Source: Takifugu bimaculatus
Taxonomy: Eukaryota > Chordata > Actinopteri > Tetraodontiformes > Tetraodontidae
Direction: 5' to 3'
Length of the DNA: 64,000 bases
Assembly: GCA_004026145.2 (NCBI GenBank)
Contig: CP034975.1
Span: 9,519,418 to 9,583,417 of the forward strand
Shown here: in pieces, positions 49,204 to 62,458 of the stretch
Layout: every line of letters begins with the position of its first letter
Numbering within the stretch: position 1 is the stretch's first letter
Translations under genes and position numbers: made by a program
The notes under the pieces: model-generated
What the model was told of the DNA's origin: nothing
Databases searched by the model: none
The model's input: the letters and a program-made list of their open reading frames with translations, nothing else

Positions 49204-52200
49204 CTCCCACATCTCACAGCAGCATCTTCACACTGCATTGGAATCAGGGATGTGTCGCCGTCCCTGGTTTATCTAAAAAGAGGACGAAAAAGATTTTTTT
49301 TGTTGTTGTTGTCTGCATTCCCGGCTACGTTAAACACACAATCCTCATTTTCCTTCTGCCGCCCGGGGGGGGTAAATTATTTACACGATAAACAGTGGGA
49401 TGTTGTTTCAGTCAGTCAGAACCAAGTCCCCTATCACGGCGGCAAGGAGGCAGACAAGTTTACCTGGCAGGCATGGGGGGCTCAACTTAGAAATTGGAGC
49501 CAGGGCCTATAGTGATAGCATTCTGATAGGAAATGTCTCCACACCACATCCAACGCCTGCTGGTTTCTCTTATTTATCTGCAGAGACAATGATGGCTGCA
49601 GAGGAATATGAGCTGTGCATGCGGCGAAGGTGGGGGGGTGGGTTATTAAGTGATCATAGAGCAGTGTTTGTGCTGGTGGGGGTTGTTGCTATACAGGGTT
49701 CAGATGGAGAGATGATGAGGGACCAGTGCAGCGAAAGCCTATAATCCTGTCTGTGGTTCATGGGCTCCAGCTGCTCGGAGTGTAGCCGCGCTTGGCCTGC
49801 ACAGGTGAATCTGCTCCGTGCCCCTCACGCAGCATGGCGGACGCGCTCGGGGAGGTGGGGATGGCGCCGCGGAAGAGCTTTTACTTTTCTTAAACGTACC
49901 CCAGGCTTAACGCAGGTCAGGCCGCGTCTAAATTTAATGCGACAGTGCGGAAAATTCACTCCCCAACATTAGCTGTGGGCAGCGCGTAAGCTCTAATGAC
50001 CGTTATTAACGACTGCAATCCTCTGGTATGGTTTAAAAGATAATGGTCAAGGTTACATAACAACCCTAATAAACTCAATCGTTATCTACAAATTGTACAC
50101 AAAGCATAAACAGATTAATGCGCATCTTGAAGCGACACTGCCCGATAATCTAATAATGGTATTTGCGCTGCATTGCTGTCTTACGGAACATCGAGCCCGG
50201 TTTGACCTCTGGACCTGCCGGCTAAGTCATTGCAAACAGATTCAGGTGCGACCCGCCGTTTTATTTTGGCAAGGATGCAACGGGGGAATGTGGCAAAGAT
50301 CTCTGGCAAAGATCAGAAAACGACATTCCTAATATCTTTACGCAACCTAGCATGTTCCCACTTATTGCATGACTCGGGCCTTCGTGTCCTTTTCTGCGGG
50401 CCCAGAGGTCTCCCCTCGTGTTTACCGGCTAGAAACACCAGCCATCAGCTCCTCCATTTGCTCAGTTCGCGAGAGCGAAGGCAGCCTGTGTGCAGACACT
50501 GTGGCCGGGCGGCTGCACAGGTAAGCAGAAAATAGCTCTTAACTCCGACCTGACCTTGAGGAGGATGCCATTCAATCAGCGAGCACGCTGCAGTAAAGGC
50601 CCTATCATTGCTCTAATAGACTGAATCTTCCTCGCCGCTCCGATCGCCGACAAGTTATGGATGGCTTCCTCCTGCGCGGCGAGTTAAAGGGGGGGCGACT
50701 GAATCAATAAATTAAACACAGCACATAAACCGTGATGAAAGAAATACGGCCGCTGGGCTGGGAAAGTTTGAGCTTGTGTAACAGTCTGTACATGTGATTT
50801 AATAATTCTGATATAGACATAACAGAATTGGATGAGAGTGGCGCAAAATGCAAGCCGGAACAGACCGCAGTCCTGTAATGAGTGCCAAGAATGAGCATTA
50901 GAGGTGGAGACAATAGCCTCCTTATCTCCACCCAATCATCCAGTGAGAGGGGGAGACAATCAACATAATATATTGACAATTTGAGGGCAGTTGTCCGCTT
51001 TGAACTTTGTGCTTGCGCAATCGAATTTAGGCCGCTAAAACAAGCCCTGTTATTTTTTTGGAGGCGGTAGTATGTGTTTAAGTGCGTGTGTGTTTGGAGG
51101 GATGCTGGAACTGTCATTACTGGCTGCTGCAGCCCCCTGCGACGGAAAAACTCGGGATTTATTGCTGTGATAACCTTCCAGATTCCTTCAGCTGGTGCTG
51201 TATGCCAGACAACCCCGACAGAGTTATGCATCATTAATCCCCGGCAACACTTCCCAGTGATAAATAATGTTGTGCGCCCGTATGAAAAATAAGGCAGTTA
51301 TTACCAAACCATAAAGAATAGCTTTCTTATCATCACTTCCAGTAGATGATAATGGCCGGTCACAATGTTTGTAAGATTGAAAGCACACGCGGTGACAGTG
51401 AGTATTATATTTCTGCTTCATCTGCGCTCTATACCCCTGGAAAAAGAACTGCTAATAAATAACGGCACTTAGGTGCAATAGATTAAAGTTCTTTTTATCA
51501 ATGGCATAATGCTTGCAACGGGGAACGGGCACTCAAGCGATTAAATACCATTTTGTAGCTAATAAACCAAGGTGAACAGTGGCAAAGATGCAGACATGAC
51601 TAGCACAGAATAGCATTGGTAGCTAATGACCTGTTGCTTTAGCGTTGCAGAAAGAGCAGCTTATTCTACCCGTCTGACCGTTTCTCCAGGGCCAGACTTG
51701 AATCCCATCCAGTTAACATAGTTATACGATATCCCTCCGCAGGTGTAAATTCTCGGTGGTTTAGTGGGACCGTGAGGAGCGGGGGGGGGAGGGGGGGGCT
51801 CTGCTGCGGAGACGGTTTCGGCACCAGATGCTGTTTGGACCCGCTCTTACGAGAAGGCGGCTGAAGATCGCTTACTTTCCTATTGAGGGCTGGAACATAA
51901 ATTCAAACCCTGCAATAAATCAAACCGAAAATTTTCAGCTCCGCTCACTTCCCGGGGAACGGCTGCAATAACAATGTCATTCGACTCTGCCTGGTTACTA
52001 TTAAGGTTCTGGATTGCGTCCATGCTAATGATTTGGCCTTGCATCCTGTGCGTTTTACAACAAAAAGAAGGGAAATATTACTGACCTATTTAACGTTTTC
52101 GCAGGTTAAGAGAAGAACCTCAAGTCTGTGACGGATGTTCTCTGCATATACAGTATTTCCAAACTCTCTCCAAATGGATTCTTCATGCCAGATATAACAC

Positions 52201-54128
52201 CGCGCCTGCCAATAACGTTAATATAGCGAAACTCTGCGGCTGCAACTTTCACATTTGTAGACAGTTGAGTTTAGGAGCCAAAAAGGAGGACAATGCACTT
52301 CAGTTAAGTCTAACTGGAGTGAAAAATGTGATTTCTATTTGGATATTGTTCTACTGTGCCAACAAACCCTCCCCTTCTGCCAAAAAAATGAATTTGATCT
52401 CATTCAGTCTATTTTCTCTTTGAAATCACAGTCTCATAATAATCTGTATAAACACAGTGTGGGCCAAAGCTGATTCACCTAACTCCCATTCCTACACAGT
52501 ATTTACAGGACAGGCCACTTATCACCATCCAGGCAGTTTTCATATCCCGAAATATGTACAGCCGACTGTCAAAATTCACCCTGTATTTGTTGACCAGAGT
52601 CAACGGACTTTTTAATTCCAGCCTAACTAAAAACCTGATACCGATTGAGAGAGAGAGGTGTCCAGGGCGAAGCGTGCTTTGCTTTTTATGTAAAGGAAAA
52701 CCAAATTCGGTGTGGCACCTGCACCTTCCTGCCCTGTTGGCTTTGGCGAGGGGGATTCAATGAGTTTTCAGTCAACTCTGCGAGTCTGGAAGAATCCGCC
52801 CCGACAGAGGGCTTTCAGAGAAGAACCAAGGTCACCCGCCACTACAACAACACGGCACAGAGGATGTTCTCACAGCCGGGGGGAGGAAGTGCTTTTTGTC
52901 TCGCACCCTTGAAATATAAACGAGAGAGTGCCGAGTGAACAAACGTAGCTTCTTGTCATCGCCTTTGCAAATAAGCCACGGAGGAAGGAGGCTAACGCTC
53001 TGTGTGTCACGCACTCAACTGATTTTAAGTCACACATGGTAAAATAACAGTTGGGTTGGACCGCAGCACTGTTCCGAATAATGCAGAAATGTAATAAGGA
53101 ATGAGACTGAATGCCAATCATTAATAACCAGACGTGACATCAGGACTATTAAAAGGCGAGGGAGTGTTAAAGGGAGTGTGGGAGTATCTTGCAACAGGAA
53201 TATGTTAAATAATTAATACTATAAGGGCATCAGATAGCTGCATTCTTGTTTGCAGTTCAAAATTCGGGGTGTAAATTTTATGCACTTTTAAGACTATTGA
53301 CTAGAAATCCCTAAAGCATCCATAAGCACACAAGAAGTATATGTTCTAGCAGCTGCTGCCGAAGAGCAGCACAGCATTTGTTGAGCAGAGCGGCACGTTA
53401 GGAAGCTGCTGGTCTCTACGCTGTAATTCAATATAATACCAAGCACAAGTGTGTTTCTGGAATAAACACATGCTGTCTTTGTTTCACTTGGAAACGCTGC
53501 TGCTGGACAGCTTATGGCCAGAGAGGAATGTTTCCTGCTGCTGTGTATGAGCAGTGAGCACTAATCATATTACTAAACTGATAATATTCGTTTAACACTT
53601 TGGAAAAATTGCTGACAGCAGCATTAATAGTAATACTCAGAACATTCTTGTTATGTCTAATGATTTATTGATTTATTTATGGAGATATTGTTTAATAACA
53701 CAGTCAACATTCATTATTAAAACGCCCCCTTAGTTCATTTTGGAACTGGTGGGTTGCGTGGCCTTAGCTTAGCAAGTGTTAATTATGAACACTATTTTAA
53801 GTTAACGCGGAGCTCTGGGTTGTCTCAAGATCATTCTCTGAGCTTATTTTGAAGTTGTGCGATTGAATAGAATCGTTGCATGGGTGCGTGTGATCCCCCA
53901 CCGTCGCCACCCTAATCGTTAATGACAGGAAGGCCCCCAGCTCGGTAGTCGCCGAAATCGCTAACAGCTGGCAGCCGCAGGAATTCAGAAATGCCAAACC
54001 AGCGCTTTGTGATTGGCATAAGGAAGTTACACCCACTTTGTAATAATATGTTTCTCTTTCGTGAGTTGCCAGATGGGTGGCTGCCAATCTAGACACGACA
54101 GGCTGATCAAACATTCTGTGGGGGGAGA

Positions 54129-54143
54129 AAAAAAAAAAAAAAA
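54129..54143 (+). repeat. poly-A run
   Basis: About fifteen A residues after GGGGGAG. No retroposed gene or target duplication was recognised next to it. Confidence 0.8.
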
Positions 54144-57100
54144 CCAACCCAAAAACATCAGGACAAGCAACGCTGCAATTATCCGTCTGAGGCCGAGCTC
54201 AGGTAGCGCTCATAAGTACAAACGGGATGTGGAGCAACAGAAACAAGGAGTCAGTCTCTTAAAGAATTTAGCACGTCACCGAGGCCTTAAAATGAACCAT
54301 TTGTCGTCGCCTTTACGCACTTCCTCGCCGTGCTAACAGAGTAATAATAACCTTCAAAATAACAGTGTAAATATTTAATGTTAAAGCGGCAAAAGGGTAA
54401 TTTTACGCAGTCTTAAGAGACTAATAAGTAGCTTTAGTGCACTTGCTCTGTGTGATGCTGCACCGCTGCGAAAGTCAAGCAAACAAAAGGACCGGAAAGA
54501 AAGGAAAAAAAACTGCAGTCATACGTCTTCACTCCGCCACAGCTGCTCGTGTGCGTCTGGAACAGCCTCCTCTGTCTGCTGTGCAGGTGTATTTACTCCT
54601 TGACACATTACACCCAAAAAAAAAAAGGAAAAAATAGCTTCTTCTCATTCTTCCTCTGTCTCCTCGCCATCAATCCGCTTGTCTCCCGCTCTCAGCCCCC
54701 GGTCTTGATGATACATTCACTTTCCATAAATCAATTTTTCAAACTCAGCAATTACCCCTCACCCCCCTCTATAAGTCTGAGATCCTGAATCTATAAGTCA
54801 GAGGTCCCGCAGGTGCTCAATAACCAGTTCTGTCATTTCCCGTCAGTCTGTTTGAAGGCGCGGCGCTGGACCTCGCTGGTAAAGCAAACACGGGTCAATA
54901 ACAGCCATCTGAACTGACAGGGGCAAAAGAGCAGCGAGGTGGCACGAGACGAGAACCAGAAGGTGAACGCCGAGGCTTCAGCATTTTCCCCTTTCGGATT
55001 TTCATCGGACCACTGACAAAAACTGTTATTTATGCTACTTTCAATTTCATACCACCTCATCCAGTATGTAGAACGCAGTTTTATTTTCTACATTTCAGCA
55101 GCTTCTATATCAATAAATGAAGGCTCTCCTCTTTATTTTTGCCAAACCAGAAGGATAAACCTTGCATGGACATCTGTCAATCAAACTACAAATTGAGGAG
55201 CCTTAAAAAAGAAAAAAAAAAACACCAAAAAACTGGCACCAATTAAACTTTCCTGTGAGAAAAGAAAAGCTTATTTAAATGCCTCGGGGTTTTTTTTGTT
55301 TTCCAAAATGTCCCCGTAGCTGTCACGCTGCCATCTGAATCTGATTAGCATACTATTTTTTCAAACCGTGAAACCCTTTGCGGTTGTATTTGTTCTTAGC
55401 CTGCTAGAGCAAATGTGTTAATGAGAAACACTCAAAACCAAAGCGCGCGCTAGCATGGCGGTGATTAATATATTATCTTTTTATAACATTAGAGTAATGG
55501 AGGTACCGTTTCTGCACCGTTGTTAGAATTCTTGAGGATTTTTAGGTCAGTAGAAGTGACAGATTAGCTCCTTCCATGACTCCTATGGCAGTGCTACCGG
55601 TGTAGGACCGTTGAGACGAAGCTGATATGGTCCTGTTGCCACTTTTTAAAGTGGAAATTTAATTCCCTTACATGTTTACCTTTGTTTCATCCCTGCCTTC
55701 CCCTCCCCTCAAACGTTTCCCCTCTGTCTTCCTTCCCAGGAGACAAAGCAGGCAGACAGCTCTAATAAACAGTGGTGTGAAGCCTCACGCTGACGGCGTA
55801 CGCCGAGGCAACTGATGTGATCAATTATCGAGTGGCCGATTCTCTTTAATTAGAGGGCTTAAGTATTGAGTTAGTCTGGGTGGGAAGCTGAGAAGCAGCA
55901 TGTAAACCAACCTCATTACACTGCAGTGATTCGCCTCCCAGGAGCTGTGATCCGCGCAGTGTTTACACCATACATTTGTTTCTGTGGTAACATATCGAGT
56001 GGAGGAATGGCTCGGTGACAGACCCAGCCCCCCCCCCTTCGTCTCTCTCCATTTTCTTTCTTTCACTCTCCCTCCCACTCGTTGCTGAAGAGGCTGTCAC
56101 ACTGGTTTGCCTTTTGTTGTGGAGAGTCTAGAGAGGTAGCACAATGTGTCCTAGTTAAAGCAGTGCCCCATCTGCCCGGCATAATTAGACAATTATGCTG
56201 GAAGGATCCGTCATTAATTCCTTTGAGGTGGCCAATTTCGCACCACAAAGGGGTCCCAGGTTTAGTTTTTCTTGCAGATATCTGTTCATTTACATTGGCC
56301 CCTGTTATCACACTCTTGTATTGATACTGTGGCGACTCGGGGCAGGAAAAAATTCTCCTGCCAATATTGACTGGTTTGTACTGTAGTGGTGAAAAGGCCA
56401 CGGGGAATATTGGCTGCCGTCTCGTGCTGTATAAAAACAAGCAGCTCGAATCAGACAGGCAGAGGTTAGGTATACTGATGAAATATCATTTATGTATTGT
56501 AGAGCAGCGCCGCGTGGCTGACGCAAGGAGGAGGAAACCTCCATATTGATTTTGACTTCACAAAACTTAACCAATTAGACGAAACGCTCTGGGTTTGTTT
56601 TATTTTAGGAGTCCCACTTTTCGCTATTGACGAACATAACAAGATACTATTACTGTTGAATATCAAGCACAATATCGATGAATAAGCCAACCTGCTGCTT
56701 TTATTATGTCAGTCTGCTATACTGGCGTCTGGTGTAGTAGAGGCCAACTGCGATGAATGCTACCATACCGCTAAAAAACAGTTGCCGAAGGATGGTAGAA
56801 TTCTCGATTAGCATTCGGAAATGATTCACCGCGAGTGTAAATAAGCAATTAAACGCATAGAGTAAGGAGTAAGTGTTTAAATGCATTTTCTTCCAGCAGA
56901 TGTGAACTTGGTTGATGCATGCAATGTATAAAATTATAGCCAAGTAGCCTGTGTGTTCCTAAATTGAAAAGGACTTATGCTAATTGTTTTCTTCTTAAGT
57001 ATTTAACGCTGCTGCACTGTGGCCCAACTGCAACTGAATTAACTAAATATCTTGGGTCTAATGCATTAGGCTAATCATCACATAAACTCGCAAGTGCCAG

Positions 57101-57699
57101 TAAATGGACCGCTCCGAAGAAAAGCACAAAGCAACACTCGAAGTGAAGGAGGATGAGATTTTAAGACACGGCGACTCTTTCGACTAACTTTGTCGCGCCT
57201 GAATTTGGAAGATTGATGTTCCACCTAAGCGTTCTGTGGTTATCCACCTCTCTCTGGAAGTAAAATTCCTGATACCGACTATGAACATATGTGTTGTCAC
57301 AGCAACTGTTTCACAGCTACGCCGAGTAACTTGGCTTGACGGAGACATGTGGAAAGATGCCTTACAACCAAGCTCAAATCTGATTAGAGTGGTGATCTAA
57401 TCAGCCATGAATTCATCCGCGAAGACGAGCAGGCGAGAGAAAATCACTGCGGAGAATTCTGTATAATTATCAAAAATCTCACAGCGGTATATTAAAATTC
57501 TAATTACGACATATTATCTTAATTGCTAAGGAGATGCAAATCAAAACAAGGTTAACGCAGCTCCCTTAGCATGCGGGAGAACATGTGGTGGGAAACTGTT
57601 CAATATTCACTGAATCAGCTTGACTTGTTCAACATGAAGGGGCTGTCATTTTGTAATGCTTCCCCCCTCTCAGGGGTGATAATCCTAGCTAAGAGCATG

Positions 57700-57718
57700 G
57701 GCGGCGGCGGCGGCGGCG
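57700..57718. repeat. (CGG)6 trinucleotide repeat
   Basis: Six GCG/CGG units in otherwise AT-balanced intron sequence, in the adk upstream intron. Confidence 0.9.
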
Positions 57719-60700
57719 CAGTCATGCAACAATAAGACTGAACAAACATCTAATTGCTGTGCATTCATTTCTTTTATTGTATCAAACAAAGCTGGTGACA
57801 GCTCATCACAAGCCAACTAATGTTGCTTTCTCCGGAGGGCGGTGGGAAACAAACCACACGTACACCTCCAATATCTCAGGGTAAACAGCCTCATCTCATG
57901 CCTGGTGACAATGCACAGTCAGTCGCTGTTGCGTCAAAGCAAGTTGTAATCCTTCGACTTATCTGCAAGAGACAAATGCTTAATTTGTCACCGAAAGCAT
58001 CCGTACCTAATATGCAACAAATGGGAAAATAGATTTCTCCAGAAACCGCGATTCCCGCGGCACGCAACAAATTGTGTGCCATAAATTGTGTCTGACAGGT
58101 GCGCACTGTAACTCTGCAGACAGAAGACAGCCAGATGACGGAAGGCACAAGGGGTAATGCTGAAAGGAGAAGAACATGCCGGCGAACGCGGATTTACGAG
58201 CATGTCCGGACTCAGACGATCCATCAGTTTTGTCAAGCAGCCTCGGACGTGGTTGCGTTTAAAACACGCTTAGGTGAGGGGTTTTGCAAGGCTGTCAATA
58301 ACCAAAAAAAACAGTGTCTGACAAATCTGCTATCTGACGGAAAGGCTCCCTTCTCTCTCCTGGTGATTAACATCCTGGCTACTGACCGTAGCTGTAACCA
58401 TATATGGCAGCTTTGTGCCAACTGTTTTTAAACCATCAGATTGCTGACAGAAAATAATAAACCTGAGGTATCCTGTGTTTTTGCTAAAAGATACTGGAGT
58501 TTCTCTACCAACAGGCATTGGCATAGCGGTTACCCACAAAGTGTAAATCGAGCCTCACGTTCTCACACTTTCCCTCAAAATGCACACAAGTACACACAGT
58601 GTAAACACTTTCCCAGACGCACAGTCGTTCTGTTGCCGGACAGAAATAAACGCAGACCCCAGGAGTTGCCTTCAGCCCGGGCCCTTGCAGCCTTTAACAG
58701 ACAGCTCCGATCACTCTTGAGAAAGCAAAAGCTGCTCAGGGATCGCTTTACAATTCTCAGGGGCTCGAATAACCTGATCTTGAACTGATCCCGAGCACTG
58801 ATCCCTTTGGAATTGGGTTAGGAACGTGTGAAGGGGCCTGTTGAATGAGCTCGCTGGATATCAACATCCCTGGTCTGGGTTGCTGTAGCGGGGCAGATTG
58901 TTTGACTCGACTGGTCCCTGCCTGGGTGTTAGCTTACTCAGCGCCGGCCCGTCCAGAAACTGGTATCAACGTGTCGGGAGGAAAAGTGCCCTCCCAAGAC
59001 TCAAGGTGGAGCCTGTTACCTCGAGCAAAAGCCCCCGCGACTAAGTCGGATTTGCGTCCCATCAAGACCGAGCTGCTTCCTGAGGCCGTTACAGACGGAC
59101 GCACAAAAATAAACGTCCCTTTATTCAACAGATTTATGCACCGCCCCAGCTCTGTAAAACTCTCCCCAACACCTCCAAGAAGTATTCCAACCCCAGCCCC
59201 CCCCCCCTTTTTTTTTATATCCTTGGTAGAATATCTGTTTTTGCTGCAGGGGGTTGTGCTCCCCTTCTCTTGTTCTTAGGGTTGTTTTTTTTCTTCCTTG
59301 CAGTCAGTAAAAGTAAAAGGTTGGCACATTTTCCCCTCGGAAGAAGCCATTTGTTCAGGTGAAAATGAAACTTGTGCAGTAAGCAGAGCCGGCCCTGCGG
59401 TTGGATGGGGGGGCAGAGGCTATTCCAGATAAATCATTATGGACTATACACTATGAGTATATTCATTGAGAAGTAATTGCCAAGAGGCTTTATGTAATGT
59501 ATTCTCCCCGTGAGGTAAAACCTTGTCGCGAGGAGAAAGGATAATAGAGTAAGAGGATCATATGAAAATGTTTGCTGCTTCAACCTTTAACTCAGAGCTT
59601 AACCCCGACCTCGGATAGTAATTACAGAGTTAATTGCCAACTGATCTGCAAAGGAAACTCCATCCACCAATAGATGTCAATTGGGCTTAAAGGCTTCCCA
59701 GTCAGGTATGACAAACCATGGGGTGTTTTAAAATTAAAAGACACGATTATTAGTAGGAAGCCAAGTGGCTTTATAGTTTTGAGTGCAGAAAAAAAAAATC
59801 AAACCAAATCATCTAAAATGCAACATATTTAAATGAATAACAATCTATTAGCAGTAATGCAAAGCAATGGTGTGATACATTAAAAATGAACCTCATTAGA
59901 TTAACGTGTTTGCAGAAAATTGGGAAATAATACTGAGAAAACCATTCCAGGACCAATCTTCCTACATCACACCACATACGTTTGACAATTTAAAATAGAA
60001 AATGGAATTAAGCACAGCCATCTAAGCAATAAGCCTCCCTGAGTGATGGAAAAGAAAGAATATATCCCCTTCATTTGTTGAAACCTTTCTGCACACAGGA
60101 AACCAGAATGTCTTCAGTGAGTTAAATAGTTAAGTTGAGCCGGTGCTGCCATAAACCCGGTGGGAGAGCTTGGAATAATCTAGGCGATGTTAATGATGCA
60201 ATTTATATGTGAGGGGACCGGTGTTTGGCAGCCTCTTTCCGTTCGAGCGGGCTGCACAACCCAGCGAGCTCCCAGCACCCCCTGACTAGATGGAGGGGGT
60301 GGAGTAGGAGGAGGATGTCAGAGCCCATGTGAAAAGAGAGAGCGAGTGAAGCACTGATAAGAGCCATTACTATTAGTGTCTGTCTGTCACCTGCTGTGCG
60401 TCATCCAGTCTCCCCTCTCTCCACATGCGCACCCCCCGTCCCTCCTCCAACCCCCCCACCCCCCCCATCCGCCTTCCTGAGGCACATCGCTTCAAATTTG
60501 CACTCACCTACACATTTTCCACCCTGTCACAGATGCTGGGTTGGCTCGGAAACTGAGCCCGCTGCACTCTAAAAACTACAGTCAGCTTTGTTTCAAAACA
60601 CGGGTGAATTAGTGAGACAGCTGCCAGAAATTCATTCGATAAACCTAATGCCTGAACAGATGAATAACTGAACTGGCACAGGAGAAGGTAATATTCTTTG

Positions 60701-62409
60701 CATACTATTTCTCACTTTTTCCAAGAAAACACAAAGCCTAATTTGGTATTTCGTTTATTACTTGGCACAACGCTACGGCTCCTTAAACTTATGAACTCAG
60801 GAGAAATGAGCAGTAATTGCAGGCTGTTCTTTATTTTCTTACAATCTTTTTCAACCAAAATATTTAAAGCTGTTTTTCCTCAGTTGCTATGCAACACTTC
60901 CAACCACAGGAGTGAGGAGTATGCTGAGAATGCGCCAAATAAATACTACTGCCACAGACCTTCTGCGAGGAAATATGAGACAGGGGCATCATTCACTCGT
61001 AATCAGATGAAAATGTAGACTCGCCTTTGCATTCGTTCGGTTGTTTTTGGACCCGAGTCAAGAAGAGGTGGACCCCTGGAAGTCTATACGAGAGCTGACT
61101 TATGCAGCAACCCAGTGAGCAAAGCAAGTGTCCCGTGAAAACACATCATTCTGCAAATTGACAATGAAAATGCTGCCACATATGTGGACTGCTGTCTTTT
61201 TAAATTTGACTCAGAACTCAGGCAACTGTACGGCAGCCAAAGCGAAAAGGCGAGCGAGCCAACAGGTTCGGCCTCTCTTCCTGAGCCTGGAAGTGATGGC
61301 CCGAAGCAAGGACGCGTTACGCAAGATATCACATTCGGTTCCACCGCCAGCCTCTGAGGCCAGATGATACGTGTTGAGCGAGCGTCTCCCGAGCCCTAAA
61401 TGTTAATCAACACCCTTTTCGATGCATTAGTTATGAGTTACAACCTACTCCCCGCGTCTTCCCTTTGGCAGCTTAAATTATGTCGCAAATTTGACAGCAA
61501 ATTAACATCAACTGGGAGAGTAATATGTCACCTTTGCAGGGATCCGGTATCGTTTTCTCACTGGGGCAACAGCGACCCTGTGAATCTGAGAGAAATATAA
61601 GCAAACTGTTTTCACAAATTTTGCAGGGAACCTTCCAAAACAAGCCAAACTGCAAGGCCGTTGCGTGATTATGCTTTCCTGTCGCGGACGCAGAGCACAA
61701 AAGGCGATGCTTGCCGATACCGCTGCGTGACATGCGGTCACAATACTGCTGAGGTGTCGGGGGGGGGCGGGTTCACATGTAAATGTGGGCGAAGAGGAGT
61801 GGGATGTGGACAGAGCTCTCTCCACTTCATCGTTGAGGAAATGGCGCCACAGAAGTGAGCTGCGACTTCACAGCTGCCTCATGGCGGGTGACAGTGGAGC
61901 CCACGCATGAACACGTCGCTCATCAAAGCGAATGAGGCGTTCTCCGCTTCCTCCGCTTGTGCCGAGAAAAACAATGGCGGCCCCCCCCCCCCTCCCTCCG
62001 GGTTCACACTCTACACACCTGGAATGTCGAGAGCGAGTGGAAATGGCAAAGAAAAAGGGGCGCAAAAAAAATCCATTTGGTTTCATTCGCCTCTCACAAG
62101 AAGCTTAACAGACGGCGACCTTCCACCGCTTAATAAAGGGAAGGAAACCGCATGGTCCCGGCGCCATAAAACAGCTCAGAGTGGGTGCTAACAGTGGTTC
62201 TGCAATTAACCTGTCTTAAAACAAACAAGAGGCTTTTGCTTTAACAACAGCCGCATACTTGAGCGGTTTGATTTCTGCACCGAGGAACTCAAAAGCCCAC
62301 CGAGGCTCAGGTTTTTAAATCGGTCATTAACATGCTCGTTGCGGCGCAGCTGTGCCGAGATCCACAAACCAACTGGCGAGGTGATCAAAAATTTGAAAAG
62401 CTCTTACGT

Positions 62410-62458
62410 AAATGACAAATGACTGAATGAACAAATGACGTTATGAACAAATGACTCA
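62410..62458. repeat. imperfect short repeat of ACAAATGAC
   Basis: GACAAATGAC, GAACAAATGAC and GAACAAATGAC occur within about 50 bases. The last copy runs into TGACTCA, a perfect AP-1 motif (62452-62458). Confidence 0.6.

Noticed and set aside
58845..59279. A 144-residue plus-strand open frame
   Set aside because: No recognisable domain, low-complexity proline end arising from a C run, and no splice or expression support.
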